Shown here in pieces: positions 11,302-20,954 of a DNA stretch of 64,000 nucleotides. The stretch is from Termitomyces sp. T153. Its lineage: Eukaryota > Basidiomycota > Agaricomycetes > Agaricales > Lyophyllaceae. Within the stretch, counting starts at the first letter, position 1, and each line of letters starts with the position of its first letter. Under the pieces are notes generated by a model. It ran no database searches. It worked only from the letters and a program-made list of their open reading frames with translations, and was not told where the DNA came from. The stretch covers positions 558,001 to 622,000 of the forward strand of contig JACKQL020000014.1 of the NCBI GenBank assembly GCA_018296165.2, read 5' to 3'. Made by a program: the position numbers and the translations under genes.

Positions 11302-12050
11302 TGGGTCCTCAAATCAGTGGGGGTTTGGACTAGTGTGGATTTCTTCAACTAGGGTGCAGAGTTTGTTCTGGAGGTTGGCATCGACTCCCAGGGTACCTTG
11401 CATGGTTTTGGGGAGAGTGCCCTATAGATAACATTTGTGAAAATTGAGGAGGTGATCTGCTCAGACCTCTAAAGTTCCTGGAGTGTTGTAGTAACTAAAG
11501 CTGATAAGGAAGGCATGAGTGCATCTTGCAAACTCTATGGAGGAGAGGTGGAGGGAGCAGAGGACTTTGTTATGCTGCTGGACATAGGCTTCAACTTGTT
11601 AGTGTTTAGAAGAGGAGGAATTTGAGTGGAGAATTGGAGTTAAGAGAGAGAATAATTATCTAGTTGTTCCAGAAGAACTGGAGCTGCAGCAGGGATTGGA
11701 TAGGCATAGTAATGCACTGAAGGGAGGTAGGTGGAGTTCAGCAGGGCTGAGAGTGCTCCAGGGAATCCTCCAGAATATATGCAGGGGTAGGTCCCATTAG
11801 CAGAAAACATTGAAGGGTGGTGCCAGCCCAGGAGTACTCTCTGACTGATGGAGGAGGCATAGAAGGCCAGGTTCAAATCCGGGGTCCAGTGATGGAGAGC
11901 ATAGTGATCTGTGGGCAAGTCTGGATAGAATGGGACATAGTGATTTTTTAGAGACCAGCCTACCATGGATGTTGGTTAGGTAGCCAGTGGGGTTGTATGC
12001 AGGCTTGTATGCAGACATTGAGAATGGGGTAAGGGGAAGTCTTGATATTA

Positions 12051-13201
12051 TATCAGGTTCTGCTGACTATGGGGGCTTAGCTTAAATGAGCAGGTCCTTA
12101 CTAGGCAGACATGATGTCCTGCACTTATAACCCAGTGCTCCAGGAAGGTCTGGTCTTCAGGTACTTGTGAGGATAAGCCAAAAAGAGCAGTCCCAGCAAG
12201 TCCAGGGTGGTCTGAGAAAGTCTGAGACAAGGTATGAAGAAGGATTTGATGAGTTGAAAGGTACAAGTCCAGAGGCAAATACAGAGGGTATGGAGCAAGC
12301 AGAGGCCATATAAGTGATGGGAGTGGGGCCAGAGATTGATGAGGGATCAATTAATGTTGATGAGTTCCAGAGCTGAGCATAGGATGAGGTCTGGGGTTAA
12401 TTATGAATGTTTGAGAGCAGAGGCCATATAAGTGATGGGAGTGGGGCCAGAGATTGATGAGTTCCAGAGCTGAGCATAGGATGAGGTCTGGGGTTAATTA
12501 TGATTGTTTGAGAGCTGTAGACATATGATTGGAGTTTGTAACAGAGTTGGAGTTCAAAGGAACTCAGACAATAATAAAGAAAATAGAGGCAGACAAGATG
12601 AGATGGAGTTAAGATGAGAATGAATAGATTGAGACAATGATATGAGATGGTAACAAGACAATAGACAGAAACAAAGACAAGACTGGGAAATGTAACAGAG
12701 ACAAATGTAACAAGAAACAAGTAACCATAGGTAATATCCAGACTCCCATAATAGATATCATCCTACAGCTTAAGTACTAACTATGAATCTCTTCTGGGGA
12801 CAACAGGTCTGGTGGTGGGGCTTGTTGGAGGCATGCAGAGTTGATGGGTGTTGGTTCTGATCAGTTGGTGGGCCACAGTGATATACTGGTGGGATCTGAT
12901 GGGAATGTAGGCTGCTCCAGGGTTGTCATGATGTTTTGGACTGGTCAGGTAAGTTGGTGTGACAAGTCAGTGACATACACTGGGATCAGGAACAGTGTTG
13001 GAGGGGTCCAGGGCCTGCAGGGAAGGCATTGGGGTTTGCCAGGGGGTTGTTGAAGTTTGCTGGAAAAGCATTAAAGTTAGCCAGAGCAGGTGCCATGAAT
13101 GAACAAAGGTTGGAATGGGTTGAGGAGGTATTGGGAGGGGGGCTGTAAGAGAATGGGGTGGCTTGGGAAGAGGCCTGGCAGTCTGAGAGTGGGTTGTAAC
13201 A
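12051..13201 (-). repeat. 5' LTR of the decayed gypsy element
   Basis: On the minus strand it runs from TGTTACAACCCACTCTC (13201) to GAACCTGATA (12051), against ...CCTGACA in the solo copy, so the terminal CA has become TA. The next bases (12050-12039, TAATATCAAGAC) resemble a primer-binding site of the TGGTATCAGAGC type with several G-to-A changes; this is only suggestive. It carries about three of the 21-bp units and a separate internal duplication at 12299-12513. Confidence 0.8.
12299..12513. repeat. Tandem duplication within the LTR (118 + 97 bp)
   Basis: Unit 1 (12299-12416) and unit 2 (12417-12513) share 'gcagaggccatataagtg' through 'ggggttaattatga'. Unit 2 lacks 21 internal bases. The matching stretch is single in the solo LTR. 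Confidence 0.85.
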
Positions 13202-13820
13202 TGCCTAATGACTATATCATATCTGCACATAGTATATTATTGTTGATCATTGATCCTTCTACAACTGGACCCAATTAGTCAATAGTTTGTATTCATTGGC
13301 CTCCACTTTGTCATATAGGCTGTAGCCAGCAGACTCCAACTTAGTCATATGCAATTAGTCATCTGGTAGCCTTGTAGTATATAGGTGGACCTGGAGATAG
13401 GATATCCCCAGTTTGGACAATAGCATTGCTTTCAGGTTTATTCACTAGCATCACTGTAAGCTTGGCTAGTGTGGCTCCTCACCTTCTGCCTCATTCTCTT
13501 GCTTTGCCTGTCTCTTTGCCTCAACTTCTTTGACCTTGAGTTTCTTGCATTGAACCTCATTCTTTTCTTCTTGTGTCCTCTTTTGCCTTGCCTTTTCTCT
13601 GTATTGTTCACATCACCTCAAAGTTTGCTACTGTCTGCCAAAATTGTATTGCAAGCCTTGTTGGACAGATTCAAGTCTAGCTATTCTTAGTGAACCATCC
13701 ATTGTTGGGCTTTGTTTTTGATTGAGTTTGCATGTGGAGGTTTGTAATCCTTAAGTTCTCTTCAGATTCTGAGTGTGTATTTGATTGATTGATCAGAGTC
13801 AGGTACAGCATCAAGCACTT
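13202..13820. other. CG-depleted, no gene seen
   Basis: This is a flank between the old LTR and the hypothetical gene remains. It has C/T-rich stretches (13460-13640) and no credible coding frame. Confidence 0.4.
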
Positions 13821-13828
13821 GGTAGAAT

Positions 13829-15140
13829 TTATTTATAGTCAACATATAGCTGATGGTAACTCACAATATCAGGTTGTTTGACAGGAGGACATGAGATATA
13901 TTGACCTAGAACAAGCTTTTCATCATTGTCATAAGACTCTTCATTGTCTGACATTAGAGTTGAAGTCATGGCAGCATTATACTTCAAATCCCTCCATTTG
14001 CTGTCAAATAGAAGTTGCATGCATTTTTCAATGTGCATCTTTGATTTCTATTTTTTGACAAAAAATCAATGGCTTCATGAATATTGATAATTGAGAATTA
14101 GACTTACCCACTGCTGTTGCAATTGATGCACATATTTCTTTGCTTCAGTGATTTCCTCCTTTTCACTGCACTGTTCCCTTCACCTTTCTAAACTTCACTA
14201 CCAGCTCCCTCTGTATCTTGAATTATGCCCACATCCAATGAGATTGCCTTCTTTGCCTGGGCCCATCTAACCTCCTTCACAAGGTCTTTGAATATTTGAA
14301 TTATGCAAGCCTCACAGTCATCTTTACTGACATGCTTAATAGCAGCTGTAGCAGAAGGCATGGTCTGTCTTCTTCTCTTGTATCTCATGATTAATGAGCA
14401 TAAGACCAGCCCAGTTGTCTGGATCAGTGTGTGGCTGCTTCCAGTGGAAATATATGGCTTTCACATCTGTTCCAGGTCTCACTGGCCATTCATCCATTGT
14501 TCCAGGATATGGTGGCAAGACATCTGCTGTGAGTTTTCCTGAACATTCCATTGCCTCAATGAATTGAGTTCAAATGAGTGCCTGAACACAATGTATATCA
14601 GATGGTGAGCTATTTGTTCTCTGAAAACATACTCACCTTGAAAATGTTACTGTTTGCATGTGCTGTACTCAACTCTACTGCAAGTTTAGCCTCTTTGTTG
14701 GGCCCATCATCCTCAAGTCCACTCTTGATGCTACTATTTTCATCCTCCACTGAGATGTTGACCTTCCTCTCATTCTCCAACCTATCAAGCTCCCTTGTCA
14801 ACTCTGCAAGCTCCTGAGCCATCTTCTTCCTCTTGCCCTTTTGCTCTCCATTGCTCTTTTCCTTCCACTCCATCAAATCTTTGTTTTTGGTATTCAATGT
14901 TGCCACCCCTTTCTCCAGTGTTATGACTCTCATCTCCAATGTCATTACCCAGCCCACAACTGCAGTTCTTGACACCTTCTTGCATGATAGTGGCACATCA
15001 ATGGGCAAGAGTAAAGTTGGATCAATAACTGGTGTCAACATTGTGGGTTGAGCAGGCATTGAGGTTTTTCCCCAGCCAATAGTTAAAGAACTAGCAGGAA
15101 AATTCAATGCTAGATAGCCATGAGGGGTGCTCATGCTCAT
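13829..15140 (-). pseudogene. Spliced hypothetical gene, CG-depleted, coiled-coil N-terminal part
   Basis: The first exon (about 15140-14638) codes for a protein with a Val/Pro-rich start and then a long charged helix (ELAELTRELDRLENERKV). It ends at a good donor, AAG|GTGAGT, at about 14637. An acceptor at about 14565 or 14582 leads into a frame reading TADVLPPYPGTMDEWPV, FHWKQPHTDPDNWAGL and, lower down, ISLDVGIIQDTEGAGSEV and a final piece to 13829. I do not recognise the family. The lack of CG and its position next to retroelement DNA suggest a multicopy, transposon-associated gene rather than a host gene. The exon chain below 14340 is uncertain. Confidence 0.45.
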
Positions 15141-15369
15141 AGTAGTGATTGTACACTAGCTTAACATGCTCTATATCATATTGTTGCCTCTCTTTCCCAT
15201 TGACATTTTATATGTGTAAATAGAAGCAGTACTGTTTATTTGCAGGTCAAATTATCCCAGTAAATACCTCAACTGGGGGATTGTGATGGTATTTTAGGAA
15301 ACATTCAAGGTTTTCTGAGAATTTACTGACATTTTCTCAATTTGATATTTCAAGGTCTTATGCTGTGGT

Positions 15370-15760
15370 ACAGATGGTGGAAAGGGCATGAGAAGACACT
15401 GATTGTCATCAAGAATGATGTCAATTGGTATTTGATGATTGGGCTGATGGCAGAAAGGGCATGGAATGGTGCTGATGGTCAAGAGAAATGATGAGGACAC
15501 ATATTCAATGGTGAGGGTACATGACCAATGGTACCTGATGGTGGGAGGGGCATGGGATGATGCTGGTCATTGTCAGGAGCGATGGGGATGTGCATTTGAT
15601 GTTTGGAGTGAATAATGGCAGAAAGGGCATGGGATGGTGCTGATAGTTGACAGGAACCATGGGGACACATATTTGATGGTGGGGGTGGACACCTGGAGTT
15701 TTGCCAAGAGTAGCTGATGGCAGAAGGGGCATACGATGGTGCTGGTCATTGTCAAGAATT
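15370..15760. repeat. Degenerate tandem repeat (minisatellite-like), about five units
   Basis: A core like 'gcagaaagggcatggga' followed by 'tggtgctgatnnttgnca' recurs near 15377, 15450, 15543, 15620 and 15720 at 70-105-bp spacing. It lies at the inner edge of the CG-poor block. Confidence 0.65.
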
Positions 15761-15905
15761 TCACTTTGTTTTTTATTGGAATGACAGGAAGAGAAACAAG
15801 CCGTACACGCTGACAGCAAGTGTCAAAATGTTGGTTGATCTGATCATTGATGGGATTGAGTCGGACCAATCGACTATTGACTCGGATATAAAACTTAATC
15901 AGCCG

Positions 15906-16815
15906 CTAAAAGAAAAAGATTGGAATCCGTGGGAAATCAAAAGGTATAGTAGGTATATAAGAGGCTGTAAAAAGAGCATCTCCCATTCCCCATTTTCCCA
16001 AGGTCAAATTACGCTCCCCAAACACCCCATTCTGTGGTACCACGAGAGAATTGCTGATAGACCGAAATTCATATTGGTCGAAGAGATGCTTCAAATGTGG
16101 TGAGAGAGAAGTGAGAATAACGAAGCGTATAAGGTCCTGATGGGCGAACACGATGCGTGATATTTGAGTCAATATCTCGTGCTGGTCTTCTTCGCTTGCA
16201 CAGTCATCCAATGCGTCGATGATAACGAGAAACGGGCCACGAGCAGTGATCTCGTGAAGTGGTTGTAGGATGAGTTGATCGACCTGTGTTGGTATAGGTC
16301 TGACTAGGAAGAAAGGGTCCCCATCAAAAGATCTAGTGAGGTTGGTATAGAAGCCCGGAATAAGCTCTATGAGTTGATCTGCAATGGTAGGAACTAGGTG
16401 TTTGATAGAGCTGCATTTAGGGCGCCGCGAATTGAAGAAAAAACCGGCCGCAAACTGGCCTCGTTCCTTCGATCTTTCAACAATAGTGCACGCAATCGCA
16501 GAGTTCGTAGACTTCGAGGGTCCACGGACGTGGAGCAAGGGCTTGCTTTCAGGAGAGGAAAACCAATCTAGCACCTCTTGTATGGTTTTTGCTGGCGCTT
16601 CGAGAGGTCTCTCTGTGAGAGGTGGATGATCTTGTGCATCGTATAGAGCTCCTGCAGCAGAAGCTTGATGGAGTTGGGTAATGACTGAATTGCGTTGAGA
16701 AACGCATTCTGTGAAGGGGGAAGATGATAAGGCGCTTACGAGGATCTGAATGATAGATATTCTCCACTTTGAATTCGCCACCATTAACAGTGACATTTCT
16801 AGCCTTCGTGAACAT
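15906..16815 (-). pseudogene. NACHT/STAND NTPase, 3'-truncated, degenerate P-loop
   Basis: Model: exon 1 16815-16740 (MFTKARNVTVNGGEFKVENI), a 55-nt intron 16739-16685 (GTAAGC...TTCAG), exon 2 16684-15906. The start carries the 'NVTVNGGEF' signature of agaricomycete NACHT proteins, then GALYDAQ, then the NACHT domain. Walker B is good (FLVIIDALDDCASEEDQ). The P-loop reads HVRGPSKSTNSAIACTI: the GxxxxGK[ST] lysine is missing, so ATP binding is doubtful. After about 240 residues the family match ends at LVVPQN. The frame then runs about 40 unrelated residues to a stop, about 100 bp from the CG-poor block. The rest of NACHT and all C-terminal repeats are missing, so the gene looks cut by the repeat block. 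Such proteins act in fungal non-self recognition. Confidence 0.7.
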
Positions 16816-17293
16816 CGGGTGAGGCGCTGAAGCTTGTAAGGTTGTACAACGTCAGGGAGGGATGACCTCCGTTTGAGAGGTGTAAGCGTTCTTCCGGACC
16901 CTCACAGCAGTTGCCACGGCGCTTCTGTTGGACGATATGAATAGTTTGATGTTCGGGAACACCCTCCCCTATGCCCAGTGATAATAGGTTGGTTCTCCAA
17001 AAGGCAAAGCCATCAAGATAAGCAGAGGCAGTTCCACAATAAGTTGTTACTTGTGCTAACCAAGGACATTTTCGAACATCCGAGTCGGACAAAGATGGAG
17101 GCCAGGATTTCCGCCAGTGGGCATCGTAATTTTGTGAAATTTCAGCAATTGCTCTGAGAAACAAACAATGAAAGGATATCTGGTTGGATCAAGGCTTGAG
17201 GGGATGGGCTCACAATGAAGAGTGTGATGGGGAACGACTCGCCGAACCGAGGAATTTTATTTATAGACCCGGCACGACGTGGCTCTCACCTCG

Positions 17294-20006
17294 ATGTTGT
17301 GGCTTCGAGTGCTGCCACTGGCTCTCGTCGCTCTCACTGTCGCCCACGCCTCAATCTCGCTCAATGACCCCCTCCGTGCACTCACTCTTCGGATACCCAA
17401 AAAACCAGAACTGCCTATCTGTTGCCTTAAACCTCAGCAGCTCCTTGATCCTATTGAAGACGAGGTCTTACTTTCTTTTGAGGAATGGAAACGACAACAG
17501 GGCGACGTCATTAACCATACTACTCAAAATAATAATGCCACTGATGCACTCGCACCTGACAATGCTAGCGATATCACTGCTGCACCTCATGTGGAGGAAC
17601 CGCAGAAGCCACCGCACTTTCGTGTGCCACTCACCGACCGCTTCAACTATGCCAGTTCAGAGTGTTCGGCTCGTGTACATCTTGCTCATCGTGGTGCAAA
17701 ATCTGCCTCTTCTATCCTCTCCTCGAAACGCGACAGGTACATGCTTAGTCCGTGCAATGCAGAGAACCAGTTTGTTGTTGTCGAACTTTGCGAGGACATT
17801 CGTATTGATACCGTACAACTCGCCAACTTTGAGTTCTTCAGTGGCATCTTCAAGGAATTCAAGCTTAGCGTTGCAAAGACTGATATGACGGCTGAAGGCG
17901 CATTTACTGACGCTGGTGTATTTCGTGCAAAGAACGTTCGCGGAATACAGGTGCATACGACCATCATCTAATAGTAGTCAAGTCTGAGCTGACATCCCAG
18001 TCGTTCCATCCGCCAACCTCGCTTCGAGATTTTTATCGCTACATCCGCATTGACTTTATTTCTCACTATGGAAACGAGTTCTACTGCCCCGTGTCTCTCT
18101 TGCGCGTGTATGGCCTTACGCACCTTGAGCAATGGAAGTGGGATACTTGGGAACAGGAGAGCAGGGAAAAGGCTGAGGCTCCCAGGGAGGAGCCGACGGC
18201 TATATCACAAGTCGAAACCTCGACTGAGCATGCACCATTAACAAATGAGTCGTTAACGATAGCCGCTCCCAAGGAAACCAGTTCCGCTGAAAATCCTGCT
18301 TTTTCTACCAGCGTCGTGGGTTCATTCAACGATGCTCTACATATTTGCCGCTTACTCCCATCCCAGGCCGTACTGGGCTCAAATTTGGACCCACCACCCT
18401 CAGCAGCTGTAGCCGACACACACCATGACTCTGAACCGATGACACCACCTCCAGTGTCGACTCCCGACGCTACCAAAGAGGCTTTTTCCAGCTCCTCTTA
18501 TCCAGCTCCCACCACATCTCCAACAATTACCCAGCCTAACACATCCTCTCCTCTTTTGGATGTCTCCCAAGAGCTTTCAACAACCCATACTGCCTCCTCT
18601 TCTTCCTCCACTGCCTCCAACAATTCTTTCAAAGTTTCCACTTCCAGCACCTCCCCCTCCGTTGCCTCGACCTCAAATTCCAAACCACCCGCTCCACCCA
18701 GCCTTTCCCCTTCCCCATTTCCACCTCAAGGACCTGGAGGAGAATCCATCTACCGAACTATAATGAACCGTCTTACCGCCCTTGAAGCGAATCATACCCT
18801 CTACGCGCGATACGTCGAACAACAAACTTCAGGTGTACGTGAGGTGCTCCGTCGGATGGGCGAAGATGTCGGTCGTCTGGAAGGTATCGTCCGCGCTCAG
18901 GAACAAGTGCACTCTAAAACGCTCAAAGCGTCAGAGGAGCGCATGCAGATCGAGCTTGGAGAACTGATCAGGAGGGTGGAGAGTCTGAGAGGCGAAATTG
19001 AGATGGAGAAGAGGGTTGGAGTGGCACAGGTCTGTTTGTTAGCAGCGGTGTTGGTGTTTATGGGGCTGACGAGGGGGTCAAGGGGGGATCAGGGGGCTGT
19101 TGGAACAGCACCGTTGGCTGGGACGCCGAGGAAACAGGGAATGAGGGAGTGGGGCAAGAGGCTTTCGAGTTTGAGTGGGGATTGGAGATTTAGAAGGACG
19201 AAGAAGTTAGAGGATCCTTTTGACCAAGGTTCGTATTTATTTCTCTGTTTGTTCGATGTCTGGCTCATGTTTACCTCGTGTGTGCATCTACAGAGACGAA
19301 ACTTGAGTTCCCGAGCAAAGACTCTGTACCTTCACCTTCAGCTAATAGCCGATCTCCCCTTGTACCAAAAACAAACGCGCCTGTAAACGCGCCCGTAATT
19401 TCCGCTGTGCGTTCCATATCAAGTGACACAAAAGCACTTTACCCACGCTCGCGCTCACGCTCTCATACACCATCAATGCGTACTCGCCAATACCAGCAAC
19501 AACATCTAAACCAACAGCACCTTCATCATTCTCAACAAATTTATCTCCACCACTCGCACCAAAATACACATTCACATTCCACGCTGCCCGAAACACCCAC
19601 GCGTATGCGCGCGCCCATGATACCGCTACAGCGCACCAGCTCTGGTTTTAGCACGGGACACCGGAGTGCACGGCGGTGGGCACGGACGGCGCATTTGCAT
19701 GAGGTTAGGGGGTCTGCTCTAGCGCGGAGTGGTATTCATAGGAGGAGAGCGGATGAGAATGATCCTCGAGGGGATAATGGAGGGGATAATCCATTTTGGG
19801 ATGGACCGAAGGTGGTGGGAAAGGATAAGAGGAAGAGGGAAGAAAGAGAAAGAAAGGGTGAGGTGAAGGTGAAGGATGAAAAGGAAGTGAATGGTGATAA
19901 GACGATCTTGGCGGAGATTGAGGGCGATGTATGGGTGGATACTGATACAGATTTGGAAGAAGATGCTTACATGCAGGTCTCGGAAAATGGGAATGCATGC
20001 GAGTGA
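17294..20006 (+). CDS. SLP1: SUN-like domain protein, SLP1 type (ER membrane)
   Basis: Model: exons 17294-17950, 18001-19228 and 19294-20006, introns of 50 and 65 nt with GT-AG ends and matching phases, 865 residues. The ATG at 17294 gives a clean signal peptide (LRVLPLALVALTVAHA). The SUN-like domain is around residues 110-260 (RFNYASSECSARVHLAHR, VVVELCEDIRIDTVQLANFE, FYRYIRIDFISHYGNEFYCP). A Ser/Thr/Pro-rich stretch, a coiled coil (VREVLRRMGEDVGRLEGIV) and one membrane helix (VAQVCLLAAVLVFMGL) follow, then a basic, His/Gln-rich tail. In yeast, Slp1 works with Emp65 in the ER to protect soluble luminal proteins; that role is inferred here. The tail beyond the membrane helix is longer than in yeast. 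Confidence 0.88.
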
Positions 20007-20950
20007 ATTGCGAAGTCCGGGAACGTGCATTAATATCCTTTTTAAGGTTATGGAATCTTCTTTCCCTTGCTGTCGTTTCTCTTTTTTCTCTTGTCTTCGA
20101 TCAACCTCGCGCATACATCCATAGCTTCGAGTCTGACCTATCTTGCTCTGATTGCTTTCATTGTTCTCTTCGCAATTACTTCGGCACTTCATCTTCGCAT
20201 CTGTTTCTCCTACCCACGCTCGATTCACACGCAACGACACACACGCATACATACATCTGGATATCAAAGACTCCTTCTAATTTATATATTTTTGCCTTTA
20301 GTACCCTTTCTTTCTAATACCAAAGTTATTTTAGAAATCCCGTTTGATACAGGCGTTCGTAACATATCAATTATATGAACTTGTAAGTGATAGCCACTAG
20401 TTCATCGCAGCATCAATACTAATTGGGATTCCGTAATCGGTAAGTATGTATCCAATCTATCGTATCCAACGTGCAGCACGCATGCTGACCAGCCATGAGG
20501 ATTTGACGTACCTGAACTGACGTTCTACTAGGTAGAGATAGGGCCTGATTCAACAAGTCGGGCGTACCAGCTGGGAACTCGATGATATGCCTTTGATATC
20601 TTCGTGCGAAAGTCTACCTATGTGAGTTGCCGTTTTTTTTTGCTATGCTACGGCCTCGTAACAAGATTTCATATGAACAACCAGGCCTCTCCTTGTCGAG
20701 TGCGGTCAGAAGAACGATAACTCTCTGCAGTACTTTTTTAAGTGCTTCAAAAGCTGACTGCGCGTATTTCTGTCAAGCCTGTGAAAAAGTATCTAATTTC
20801 CTCAAATCCTAGTGGAAGATATCATCCGAGAATATTAAACTTCCGAAATTTTGGCGCTGACCATGTGTTATGGCAGTCCGTACGACCACTGTTCACCCTT
20901 ATCATTTCCCATGATTTAACAAAATACATGTGCGTCTATGGTTTCTTCAT
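20007..20950. other. Intergenic, no gene seen
   Basis: This holds the 3' flank of the SLP1-like gene and the 5' flank of sedolisin copy 1. It is pyrimidine-rich in the first 250 bp. No RNA gene or conserved frame was found. Confidence 0.4.
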
Positions 20951-20954
20951 ACCA

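Larger units (their letters stand above)
4250..13201 (-). mobile_element. Decayed Ty3/gypsy (chromoviral) LTR retrotransposon
   Basis: On the minus strand the element reads 5' LTR (13201-12051), gag, CCHC-type knuckle, protease, reverse transcriptase, RNase H, integrase and an incomplete chromodomain, which is the Ty3/gypsy order. The internal part ends at about 4300. A 1058-bp solo LTR (8326-9383, plus strand) is inserted between gag and protease. All active sites seen are damaged, and the whole element lacks CG. The probable 3' LTR stump lies at 690-1029. It cannot be autonomous. Confidence 0.9.
690..15780. other. CG-depleted transposon block A
   Basis: Over about 15 kb the dinucleotide CG is nearly absent on both strands, while TG and CA are common. 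Only isolated CGs are seen, for example near 11390. CG is frequent again below about 690 and above about 15800. The block contains the decayed Ty3/gypsy element, its LTRs, a nested solo LTR and unrecognised spliced or coiled-coil remains. The pattern fits long-term cytosine methylation and deamination of repeats, or a CG-directed form of repeat-induced mutation. The edges are estimated by eye. Confidence 0.85.

Noticed and set aside
11868..11888. tRNA-like T-arm string GGTTCAAATCC
   Set aside because: No acceptor, D- or anticodon-arm pairing around it. It lies in the 5' region of the old gypsy element and is surrounded by decayed gag-like sequence.
16799..17164. Minus-strand frame of 121 codons upstream of the NACHT start
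   Set aside because: It begins at a TTG, overlaps the NACHT first exon in another frame and resembles nothing. More likely 5' flank than a gene.
17184..17888. Plus-strand frame of 234 codons over the SLP1-like exon 1
   Set aside because: It is out of frame with the clear SUN-like domain and has the composition of a shadow frame.
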